Shown: one piece after another, positions 1 through 5,875 of the stretch
Position numbering within the stretch: the first letter of the stretch is position 1
Layout: each line of letters starts with the position of its first letter
Assembly: GCA_945869365.1 (NCBI GenBank)
Contig: CAMBOW010000073.1
Span: 1-9,317 of the forward strand
Reading direction: 5' to 3'
From: Flavobacterium psychrophilum
GTDB lineage: Bacteria > Bacteroidota > Bacteroidia > Flavobacteriales > Flavobacteriaceae
Length of the DNA: 9,317 nt
Made by a program: the position numbers and the translations under genes
The notes under the pieces: generated by a model
What the model was told of the DNA's origin: nothing
Database searches by the model: none
What the model saw: only the letters and a program-made list of their open reading frames with translations

Positions 1-743
1 TCGTTTCTAAAGGCCCCAGCTACAATGTGGTAGGACAATAGTTCTGCTTCGACAGGAATAGAAATACTCGGCACGGGGTTTTGTATAAAAAACGTAGCTT
101 CTTGTATCGAATTTTGCACTTCTTTTTGCACGGCCATTTCTACAAGCAGGGTTTCTTGTGCTATTTGATCAGTATATAACTTTAAACCAATACTTCCCGA
201 AGCGGCAAAGGCTAACACAAAAACAGCGGCGTATTTTAAATAAGCGGGTGCTTTTCTGCGCTCTGGGGTGAATTGAATAGGGGCTTTTTCTTCCAGTTCT
301 TCAACAACTTCTTTGAGTTCTTCTCGAAGCACTTTTGGCGACACAAAGGTGGTGAGTCCAAAGGCTTCGGGCAAGTAATTTATAGTATCAGCGGGGGTAA
401 ACAACAAATTATTTTCGGCGGTTAAGGCAATTTCTCCAATGTTTTTCAAGGTGAAATGGCCATTAACTTCTAGGATACTTTTCCAAATTGCTAGTTCACT
501 CTCAATGGCGTGAACGGCATTTTCGTAGGTAGTTTTTTCTGATTCAGCAATGTGATTGGCCAATAAGCCGTCATTGTTTTTCAGGTTTGGATTAAACGAA
601 ACTACTTTTCTTGGCGGATAAAAGGAGTGCGTAGCAGCATACAAATACGCGGATTGTATTTCGGCCAAAAAAGCACCAAAGCCAGGAACCGTTACACATT
701 GGTGACGGTAAAGCAGTTGTGAGATGTAGTGTTCAATCTTCAT
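1..743 (-). CDS. HU-CCDC81-type and SPOR domain membrane protein (C-terminus cut by window edge)
   Basis: The minus-strand frame is open from an ATG at 743-741 to the left edge, giving 247 residues without a stop. Residues 1-60 (start MKIEHYISQLL, then VTVPGFGAFLAE and VSFNPNLKNNDGLLANHI) match the bacterial HU-CCDC81 N-terminal region, an HU/IHF-like fold. Residues 65-125 form a second such module (FTLKNIGEIAL). An acidic stretch follows (about 140-153), then one membrane segment at about 170-188 (YAAVFVLAFAASGSIGLKL). The last visible residues, SYHIVAGAFRN, look like the first strand of a SPOR domain, which binds peptidoglycan with denuded glycan strands. The expected topology is cytoplasmic HU-like part and periplasmic SPOR domain. 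The family is widespread in Flavobacteriia, usually around 300 residues, so perhaps 60 are missing. Its biochemical role is not established; a link between nucleoid or division machinery and cell wall is inference. The gene diverges from dprA across 102 bp. Confidence 0.88.
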   Translation of the reverse strand, partial: MKIEHYISQLLYRHQCVTVPGFGAFLAEIQSAYLYAATHSFYPPRKVVSFNPNLKNNDGLLANHIAESEKTTYENAVHAIESELAIWKSILEVNGHFTLKNIGEIALTAENNLLFTPADTINYLPEAFGLTTFVSPKVLREELKEVVEELEEKAPIQFTPERRKAPAYLKYAAVFVLAFAASGSIGLKLYTDQIAQETLLVEMAVQKEVQNSIQEATFFIQNPVPSISIPVEAELLSYHIVAGAFRN

Positions 744-749
744 AAGAAG

Positions 750-779
750 CAAAGGTATACAATGCGAAAGAGCAGCAAA
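750..779 (-). promoter_or_regulatory. Bacteroidota-type promoter of the HU/SPOR gene
   Basis: On the minus strand there is a TTTG (779-776), then 18 bp, then TACCTTTG (757-750), an exact match to the TAnnTTTG -7 element with the spacing typical for the flavobacterial sigma factor. Only 6 nt separate the element from the ATG at 743, so transcription should begin about 2-3 nt before, or at, the start codon. Confidence 0.6.
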
Positions 780-820
780 ATTTTATGTGCAATTTTTTTC
801 AACAATTTCAAAATATTCGC

Positions 821-828
821 TACTTTCC
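821..828 (+). promoter_or_regulatory. Possible -7 element for dprA
   Basis: TACTTTCC is close to TAnnTTTG but lacks the final G. It would start transcription about 14 nt before the dprA ATG at 846. A TTTC lies about 20 bp upstream in a T-rich run. This is a weak match, offered because dprA needs a promoter in the 102-bp divergent gap (744-845) and I see no better candidate. Confidence 0.25.
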
Positions 829-845
829 CTTTTCAATTTTACCAT

Positions 846-1946
846 ATGCGCCACGAAGATTTATTTTATGTATTAGCCTTGCTAAAAGCCGAAGGCATTG
901 GAGATGTCACCGCCAAAAAACTCATTTCGATCTGCGGATCAGCCGAAGCCGTTTTTAAAACACCCTTATCCAAACTCAAAGGCATAGGAAAAGGGGCCGA
1001 AAATATGCTTCGGCAACTCAAATCTCCCAACCTATTTCAGGCTGCCGAATCCGAGTTAAATTTCATTCAAACGCAGGACATCCAAACCGCGTATTTCCTA
1101 GATGACAATTACCCAGAACGGCTCAAACACTGTTTTGATGGACCAATGCTGCTTTTTTCTCAAGGAAAAATCAATTTCCAAAATCGTAAAATCATTAGTA
1201 TAGTAGGAACTCGTCAAGTTACGCCTCATGGGGCTGCATTTTGCAAGCAACTCATTGCCGATTTGGCGCCTTTAGACCCCATCATTGTGAGTGGATTTGC
1301 TTTTGGAGTAGATATTATAGCTCACCAAGCTGCTATAGAACAAGGGCTGCAAACCATTGCGGTAGTTGCGCATGGATTAGATCAGTTGTATCCCAAAGTA
1401 CATCAAAAACACGTGCCGCAAGTACAAGAAAATGGGGGTTTACTCAGTGAATTTTGCAGCGGAACTCCCCCAGAGAAAGAAAATTTTGTGCGGCGCAACC
1501 GCATTGTAGCAGGCATTTCCGAAGCGACTATCGTTATTGAATCGGCTGAAAAAGGAGGGTCTTTAATTACCGCCAACCGAGCCTTTGAATACAATCGCGA
1601 TGTGTTTGCAGTACCCGGTCGTGCCACCGACAAATACAGCCAAGGTTGTCTGCAGCTCATCCAAACCCAAAAAGCCCAATTGCTATCTAGCGCTGCCGAT
1701 TTGGTTTATCACCTCAATTGGGAGCTCAACCTACCGAAAAAACCGGTTCAAAAACAATTGTTTGTGCAGCTTGATGATCAGGAACAACGAGTCTATGATT
1801 ATTTATTGGCCCACGGAAAAGAAGAGCTAGATTATATTGCTTTGGCTTGCGAACTCCCTATTTACAGACTGTCGGGACTGTTGCTCACCTTAGAATTAAA
1901 AGGCGTTGTTCGGCCGTTGCCGGGAAAATTATTTGAAGCTATTTAG
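846..1946 (+). CDS. dprA: DNA processing protein DprA (DNA protecting protein)
   Basis: This 366-residue cytoplasmic protein binds single-stranded DNA entering during natural transformation and loads RecA onto it. Residues 1-60 hold helix-hairpin-helix-like motifs (AEGIGDVTAKKL, LKGIGKGAENML). The Rossmann-like core spans about 80-290 with SIVGTRQVTPHG (118-129), SGFAFGVDIIAH (149-160), GLDQLYPKVH (177-186), FVRRNRIVAGIS (214-225) and KGGSLITANRAFEYNRDVFAVPG (236-258, in parts). The C-terminal 60 residues resemble the DprA winged-helix domain. I chose the ATG at 846 because the family begins just before the first HhH helix. A longer in-frame start at 729 adds 39 residues of low-complexity, unfamily-like sequence and would overlap the divergent neighbour. 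Length is normal for the family. The 3' end overlaps trpS by 8 bp on the opposite strand. DprA alone does not prove competence, since the gene is nearly universal in bacteria. Confidence 0.96.
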   Translation: MRHEDLFYVLALLKAEGIGDVTAKKLISICGSAEAVFKTPLSKLKGIGKGAENMLRQLKSPNLFQAAESELNFIQTQDIQTAYFLDDNYPERLKHCFDGPMLLFSQGKINFQNRKIISIVGTRQVTPHGAAFCKQLIADLAPLDPIIVSGFAFGVDIIAHQAAIEQGLQTIAVVAHGLDQLYPKVHQKHVPQVQENGGLLSEFCSGTPPEKENFVRRNRIVAGISEATIVIESAEKGGSLITANRAFEYNRDVFAVPGRATDKYSQGCLQLIQTQKAQLLSSAADLVYHLNWELNLPKKPVQKQLFVQLDDQEQRVYDYLLAHGKEELDYIALACELPIYRLSGLLLTLELKGVVRPLPGKLFEAI

Positions 1947-2922
1947 CACCGAATCCCAACTTTTCGCGCACCCGATTGAGTACGCCATTGGCAATTTTAC
2001 TTGCTTTGGTGGCGCCTTGAAGCAAGGCTTCGTCCAATTCTGCCAGGTTGTTCATGTAGTACTGGTATTTTGTTCGCTCAGTTTCAAAACGGCTCAGCAG
2101 CAACTCAAACAAGGCTTGTTTGGCATGGCCGTAGCCAAAATCGCGGGTGGTGTTTTGGTATTTTTCGCGGAAGATTTGCAATTGCTCTTCGGTGGCGAGC
2201 AGTTTATACAAGGCAAACACATTACAAGTTTCTGGATTCTTTGGATCTTCAAGTGGAGTACTGTCGGTTTCGATGCCCATGATTTGCTTGCGCAAGGCTT
2301 TGTCTTCCAAGAAAATATTGATGGTATTGTTGGCTGATTTGCTCATTTTTCCCCCATTGGTTCCGGGCACATATTTGGTTTCTTCTTGCACAGAAGATTC
2401 TGGTAATACAAAGGTATCGCCCATTTGGTGGTTGAAACGTGCGGCCACATCTCGGGTAATTTCGATGTGTTGCAACTGGTCTTTACCAACCGGAATAAAC
2501 TCGGCGTCATACAGCAAGATGTCCGCCGCCATGAGCATGGGGTAACTAAAAAGTCCTGCATTCACGTCGTCCAAACGATCGGATTTATCTTTAAAAGAAT
2601 GGGCCAAGGTGAGGCGTTGAAACGGGAAAAAACAGCTCAAATACCAAGCCAACTCTGCCGTTTGTGGCACATCTGATTGACGGTAAAAAATTACCTTCTC
2701 AATATTGAGCCCACAGGCCAACCAAGCTGCTGCCGTACTGTAGGTGTTGGCACGCAGTGCTGTTCCGTCTTTTATTTGTGTCACCGAATGCAAATCGGCG
2801 ATAAACAAAAAAGAGTCATTTTCGGGTTTGTTTGACAATTCAATAGCGGGAATGATTGCGCCCAATAAATTTCCTAAATGTGGGGTTCCTGTGCTTTGAA
2901 TTCCGGTGAGTATTTTTGACAT
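1939..2922 (-). CDS. trpS: Tryptophanyl-tRNA synthetase
   Basis: This cytoplasmic class Ic aminoacyl-tRNA synthetase charges tRNA-Trp with tryptophan using ATP. The 327 residues match the usual 320-340 length. The HIGH-type signature is TGTPHLGNLLGA (11-22, with H15). The substrate-pocket and dimer-region motifs YPMLMAADIL (127-136) and VGKDQLQHIEITRD (145-158) are present. The KMSKS loop is exact at 192-196 (GGKMSKSANN). A conserved DSTPLEDPKNPETCNVFALYKL block follows (220-241), then the helical anticodon-binding C-terminus ending REKLGFGAK. No catalytic residue appears lost. The ATG at 2922 is preceded by an exact -7 element. The stop codon lies inside the last codons of convergent dprA, and no terminator hairpin is obvious there. 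Confidence 0.97.
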   Translation of the reverse strand: MSKILTGIQSTGTPHLGNLLGAIIPAIELSNKPENDSFLFIADLHSVTQIKDGTALRANTYSTAAAWLACGLNIEKVIFYRQSDVPQTAELAWYLSCFFPFQRLTLAHSFKDKSDRLDDVNAGLFSYPMLMAADILLYDAEFIPVGKDQLQHIEITRDVAARFNHQMGDTFVLPESSVQEETKYVPGTNGGKMSKSANNTINIFLEDKALRKQIMGIETDSTPLEDPKNPETCNVFALYKLLATEEQLQIFREKYQNTTRDFGYGHAKQALFELLLSRFETERTKYQYYMNNLAELDEALLQGATKASKIANGVLNRVREKLGFGAK

Positions 2923-2938
2923 GGTGCGTGCGTTTGTG

Positions 2939-2946
2939 CAAATGTA
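2939..2946 (-). promoter_or_regulatory. -7 element of trpS promoter
   Basis: Reading the minus strand, TACATTTG at 2946-2939 matches TAnnTTTG exactly and would give a 5' leader of roughly 13 nt before the trpS ATG at 2922. No TTTG is seen at the usual -33 distance; the TTTTGG of the nearby palindrome is only about 11 bp away, too close. Confidence 0.5.
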
Positions 2947-2950
2947 AATC

Positions 2951-2962
2951 TTTTGGCCAAAA
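2951..2962. repeat. 12-bp perfect palindrome between trpS and plsC
   Basis: TTTTGGCCAAAA is a perfect palindrome with no spacer, sitting in the 68-bp divergent region. Its left half supplies the -33 TTTG of the plsC promoter. It could be a binding site for a dimeric regulator or a chance A/T-rich palindrome; there is no other copy in the gaps I inspected. Confidence 0.5.
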
Positions 2963-2985
2963 TAGGGATTGAATTGTTACTTTTG
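2952..2985 (+). promoter_or_regulatory. Bacteroidota-type promoter of plsC
   Basis: TTTG (2952-2955), a 22-bp spacer and TACTTTTG (2978-2985) form a full match to the flavobacterial consensus. The -7 element ends 5 nt before the ATG at 2991, which would place the transcript start about 2 nt before that ATG. If so, plsC is near leaderless, or translation starts at the in-frame ATG at 3006. Confidence 0.6.
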
Positions 2986-2990
2986 GTAGG

Positions 2991-3734
2991 ATGAAACCCA
3001 TAAAGATGATTTTTTGGCTGCTGTGGCGCATTTGGTTTTACCTGATGGTGGGCTTGCCAATCGTAATTATGTTTCCGTTTTTGGTGCTTTCTATACTAAA
3101 AGAAAAATGGTATCCCTACTTTTTTGTGATGGCGCGCATTTGGGCCAAATCTATTTTGTATACCAGTGGTTTTTACTACAAGGTGACCCAAGATCAACAG
3201 TTGGATTCCAACAGCAGTTATATGTTTGTGGCCAATCACACTTCTATGACCGACATTATGCTGATGTTGGCCGTAATTCCAAAACCCTTTGTATTTGTGG
3301 GCAAGAAAGAATTGGTAAAAATCCCCTTGTTTGGTTTTTTCTACACCCGTACGTGTATTTTGGTAGACCGCGGCAATGCCAAAAGTCGTCAAGCGGTATT
3401 TGAGCGCGCGCAAAAACGGATAAACCAAGGCTTGAGCATTTGCATCTTTCCCGAAGGCGGCGTTCCCTATGATGAATCTATCGTGTTGGATGACTTTAAA
3501 GACGGGGCTTTTCGCTTGGCCATTGAGCACAACCTTCCCATTGTTCCGTTGACTTTCCCGGACAACAAAAAACGATTTTCCTATACTTTCTTTAGCGGAA
3601 GCCCTGGCATTATGCGCGCTCATGTGCATCATTTTGTGTCAACATCGGGCAAATCCATAGAAAGTAAAGCAGAAATTAAAGCGCTCAACGAAGAGGTTAG
3701 GACAGTTATACTAGACAAATTACGGAACTATTAG
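2991..3734 (+). CDS. plsC: 1-acyl-sn-glycerol-3-phosphate acyltransferase (PlsC-like)
   Basis: The protein (247 residues) should transfer a fatty acyl group to the sn-2 position of lysophosphatidic acid, making phosphatidic acid for membrane phospholipids. A hydrophobic N-terminus (about 7-35) is a membrane anchor. The acyltransferase motifs are in order: motif I NHTSMTD (82-88, the HX4D pair being H83 and D88), GKKEL (104-108), motif II around TCILVDRG (121-128), motif III FPEGG (153-157; the common form ends in T or S, here G), and motif IV LPIVPLTF (182-189). PlsC proper is assigned from these motifs and length; related acyltransferases using other acceptors, such as aminolipids, cannot be excluded. 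The start could be 2991 or 3006 (Met6), as the promoter lies very close to the first. It diverges from trpS and converges on recA across a shared terminator. Confidence 0.9.
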   Translation: MKPIKMIFWLLWRIWFYLMVGLPIVIMFPFLVLSILKEKWYPYFFVMARIWAKSILYTSGFYYKVTQDQQLDSNSSYMFVANHTSMTDIMLMLAVIPKPFVFVGKKELVKIPLFGFFYTRTCILVDRGNAKSRQAVFERAQKRINQGLSICIFPEGGVPYDESIVLDDFKDGAFRLAIEHNLPIVPLTFPDNKKRFSYTFFSGSPGIMRAHVHHFVSTSGKSIESKAEIKALNEEVRTVILDKLRNY

Positions 3735-3743
3735 CCAAAAAAA

Positions 3744-3762
3744 ATCCCGGCAAAACCGGGAT
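3744..3762. terminator. Bidirectional intrinsic terminator between plsC and recA
   Basis: A 7-bp stem ATCCCGG/CCGGGAT (3744-3750 with 3756-3762) encloses a CAAAA loop. Read from recA (minus strand) it is followed by eight T residues, a strong terminator. Read from plsC (plus strand) it is followed by AATTTGTTTT, a weaker U tract. The whole intergenic gap is 36 bp, so one hairpin serves both convergent genes. Confidence 0.88.
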
Positions 3763-3770
3763 AATTTGTT

Positions 3771-4772
3771 TTATACATTTTCTTTAATTCGAGCTTTTAT
3801 TTTTTCTTCTAGTTCGTCGGCCAATTCCGGGTTGTCTTTAATGAGCACTTTTACGGCATCACGACCTTGTCCCAATTTGGTTTCGCCATAACTAAACCAA
3901 GATCCCGATTTTTTGATGATTTCAAATTCAACCGCCAAATCCAAAATTTCACCTGTTTTGGAAACGCCTTCGCCATACATGATGTCAAATTCGGCAGTTC
4001 TGAATGGCGGAGCCACTTTGTTTTTAACCACTTTTACTTTGGTGCGGTTACCCACTACATTTTCTCCGTCTTTAATTTGAGACGAACGACGAATATCCAA
4101 ACGTACGGAAGCATAAAATTTTAAGGCATTTCCACCTGTTGTAGTTTCTGGGTTCCCAAACATTACCCCGATTTTTTCACGCAATTGGTTGATGAAAAAT
4201 ACCGTACAATGTGTTTTGCTGATGGTTCCGGTTAATTTTCGCAAAGCCTGAGACATCAAACGGGCGTGTAATCCCATTTTGGAGTCACCCATTTCGCCTT
4301 CAATTTCACTTTTTGGCGTCAATGCCGCTACCGAGTCAATAACTACAATGTCGATGGCGCCCGAACGAATTAAATTTTCAGTAATTTCTAGCGCTTGTTC
4401 TCCGTTATCGGGTTGTGAGATAATTAGGTTTTCTACATCCACACCTAATCTTTCGGCATAACTTCTGTCAAACGCATGTTCCGCATCAATAAAGGCCGCG
4501 ATCCCACCGGCTTTTTGTGCTTCGGCGATTGCGTGTAAAGTTAAGGTAGTTTTACCTGAGGATTCGGGTCCGTAAATTTCGATGATTCGGCCTTTTGGAT
4601 AGCCATTTACACCCAATGCTAAGTCTAATCCCAAGGAGCCAGACGAGATGGTTTCAACCTCTTCAATGGCTTTGTCTCCCATTTTCATTACAGTACCTTT
4701 ACCGTAAGTTTTGTCTAATTTATCAAGCGTTAATTGCAACGCTTTTAATTTGGCTTCTTTTTCTGAACTCAT
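3771..4772 (-). CDS. recA: Recombinase RecA
   Basis: RecA forms ATP-dependent filaments on single-stranded DNA and catalyses homologous pairing and strand exchange in repair and transformation. The 333 residues include the Walker A motif GPESSGKT (68-75), catalytic Glu98 in DAEHA, Walker B VVIDS (143-147), loop L1 around [10 protein letters not shown] (158-167), loop L2 around [20 protein letters not shown] (195-214), and [13 protein letters not shown] (245-257). I place the start at the ATG at 4772 ([20 protein letters not shown]), where flavobacterial RecA normally begins. It is preceded 4 nt upstream by AGGA, a rare Shine-Dalgarno-like match here. An in-frame ATG at 4826 would add 18 residues not typical of the family. 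The C-terminus (KARIKENV) is short and mixed in charge, without the strongly acidic tail of the Escherichia coli protein. No SOS-box-like palindrome was recognised upstream. Confidence 0.98.
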   Translation of the reverse strand: MSSEKEAKLKALQLTLDKLDKTYGKGTVMKMGDKAIEEVETISSGSLGLDLALGVNGYPKGRIIEIYGPESSGKTTLTLHAIAEAQKAGGIAAFIDAEHAFDRSYAERLGVDVENLIISQPDNGEQALEITENLIRSGAIDIVVIDSVAALTPKSEIEGEMGDSKMGLHARLMSQALRKLTGTISKTHCTVFFINQLREKIGVMFGNPETTTGGNALKFYASVRLDIRRSSQIKDGENVVGNRTKVKVVKNKVAPPFRTAEFDIMYGEGVSKTGEILDLAVEFEIIKKSGSWFSYGETKLGQGRDAVKVLIKDNPELADELEEKIKARIKENV

Positions 4773-4804
4773 CTTTTCCTTCATTTTTGGGTCATTAATT
4801 TTTG

Positions 4805-4812
4805 TAAAAATA
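4805..4812 (-). promoter_or_regulatory. Weak candidate -7 element for recA
   Basis: TATTTTTA on the minus strand differs from TAnnTTTG only in the last base and would leave a leader of roughly 28 nt. No convincing -33 TTTG accompanies it, and the region is so A/T-rich that chance matches are easy. The 122-bp gap between the TPR gene and recA (4773-4894) shows no terminator hairpin, so read-through from the TPR gene is also possible. Confidence 0.2.
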
Positions 4813-4894
4813 GGTTTTTTTCTCAATTTTTTCTAGTTAAAAAACTTCGTTTTCATCTTTTTATCAACAGCTTTTTGGTTTAATTTTCGGATTT

Positions 4895-5713
4895 CTAGGG
4901 GGTTGAAATCTCACCCGTTTTGGCCATGATTTCCCATTTAGTAGCCAAGGAATACAAGCCAAGTTTCAAATAGGCAGCCTGTAGTTCATGGCCAATTTTT
5001 TGAATAACGGCTTTGTTTGAACAGCTTTTCATCGCCTCAAAATACCAGTGGTCAGCTTGCAGAGGTCTTTTGGTTTGCAAACAGGCATATCCCAATTCTT
5101 GAAAGGCTTTTTGAGATGGACTTTCTTGCACAAGTTGTTCCAACACCCGAATCGCTTTTGGATAACGCGCCATGGCATTGTAGGCATAGCCCAATTCAAA
5201 AAGCAACTGCGGATTATTTGGGTAGATTTTGAGTGCTTTTTTGAGCACAGGCACCGCCAAACTACTTTGTTCTATTTGGTTGAAGTAATACCCAAGGGCA
5301 GCGCGATTTTCTGCTGTTTGAGCAAACAGTTCGTCGGCTAAGGCTTCGGGTTTTTCGGGCAGGCTCCATTGGCGTTGAATCGCTTTGGGAATCAGTGCCA
5401 CTTTTAGATTTGGATCGTGCAGGGTTTTTTGCAGCACATACGATTTCTTGCTGCGGTTAAGATTCCAATTCCCGTTAAATTCTAAGGTGTTTTCTAAATG
5501 AAACTGAATTCCTTTTTTGGGATCAAAATAAATGTATCCATAAAGGTGTACCGATTCCGTTGGTTTTTTTGGTAAAACAACCCAATGGTTTACGGCGTAG
5601 AAAAAATGGGTATGGAATGTAAGATTGGGTTGTTTTTGAACTGCTGTGAGCGTTAAACAAGGCCAAAGAAAAATCAGGGCGTTCGTTTTAGGCTGTACAA
5701 ATGACTGTATCAT
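4895..5713 (-). CDS. Exported tetratricopeptide repeat protein
   Basis: This 272-residue protein begins with a probable signal peptide or membrane anchor: a short N-region with one lysine (K9), then a hydrophobic run (about 12-24, ALIFLWPCLTLTA). Residues 30-115 form a beta-rich region typical of flavobacterial exported TPR proteins (FYAVNHWVVLPKK, LYGYIYFDPKKG) and assigned here only by that resemblance. Residues 133-234 carry about three TPR units with the expected small and aromatic positions: AALGYYFNQIEQ...AVPVLKKALKIYPNNP, LLFELGYAYNAM...AIRVLEQLVQESPS, and AFQELGYACLQTKRPLQADHWYFEAM. TPRs are protein-binding scaffolds, so a periplasmic interaction role is likely; the partner is unknown. 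It lies upstream of recA on the same strand with its own promoter, and a functional link to recA is not supported. Confidence 0.85.
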   Translation of the reverse strand: MIQSFVQPKTNALIFLWPCLTLTAVQKQPNLTFHTHFFYAVNHWVVLPKKPTESVHLYGYIYFDPKKGIQFHLENTLEFNGNWNLNRSKKSYVLQKTLHDPNLKVALIPKAIQRQWSLPEKPEALADELFAQTAENRAALGYYFNQIEQSSLAVPVLKKALKIYPNNPQLLFELGYAYNAMARYPKAIRVLEQLVQESPSQKAFQELGYACLQTKRPLQADHWYFEAMKSCSNKAVIQKIGHELQAAYLKLGLYSLATKWEIMAKTGEISTP

Positions 5714-5739
5714 AATAAATTTGAATGGCTTAGATAGGT

Positions 5740-5747
5740 CAAAAGTA
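5740..5747 (-). promoter_or_regulatory. -7 element of TPR gene promoter
   Basis: TACTTTTG (5747-5740, minus strand) matches TAnnTTTG exactly and predicts a leader of about 23 nt before the ATG at 5713. No TTTG is present at the standard -33 distance. Together with the terminator on its far side it separates this gene from the receptor operon; the rest of the 162-bp gap (5714-5875) holds nothing else I recognise. Confidence 0.5.
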
Positions 5748-5804
5748 TAGCGGGTTTTGCGCTACATACTGCAGATTTTATGTAGTAAATGTTAAAACTA
5801 ATCC

Positions 5805-5834
5805 AAAAAAAAAGACGGCCCTAAAAGCCGTCTT
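5805..5834 (-). terminator. Intrinsic terminator of the receptor/lipoprotein operon
   Basis: An 8-bp stem AAGACGGC/GCCGTCTT (5812-5819 with 5827-5834) has a 7-nt loop. In the minus direction the stem is followed by an uninterrupted T run (complement of the A run 5805-5813). It lies 41 bp after the DUF5689 gene stop, as expected for the end of that operon. In the plus direction the stem is not followed by a T run. Confidence 0.9.
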
Positions 5835-5875
5835 CTATAAGCAAGGTTACCTGCTTTCCTATTTTTATGAATCAA

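Noticed and set aside
729..845. 39-residue N-terminal extension of DprA from an earlier ATG
   Set aside because: It overlaps the start of the divergent HU/SPOR gene and its promoter, and the encoded residues do not resemble the family, whose first helix-hairpin-helix begins right after the ATG at 846.
1906..2545. Overlapping plus-strand open frames of 143, 93 and 132 codons within trpS
   Set aside because: All are antisense to intact trpS, in different frames with no recognisable domains; they are by-products of its codon composition.
3096..3632. 178-codon open frame on the minus strand inside plsC
   Set aside because: It is antisense to a gene with all acyltransferase motifs, has no recognisable family or promoter, and looks like a chance open frame.
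4773..4826. 18-residue N-terminal extension of RecA
   Set aside because: RecA of this group normally starts at MSSEKEAK; the extension is lysine-rich A/T-driven sequence, and a Shine-Dalgarno-like AGGA precedes the 4772 start. An ATG at 4784 is likewise possible but less likely.
4773..4894. Search for an SOS/LexA-type operator upstream of recA
   Set aside because: No clear palindromic operator was found; many Bacteroidota do not use a classical LexA box, so none is annotated.
5838..5856. Hairpin-like sequence AAGC-A-AGG/CCT-GCTT downstream of the DUF5689 gene
   Set aside because: The stem is short with a bulge and a 3-nt loop, and the much better terminator at 5805-5834 explains the end of the operon.
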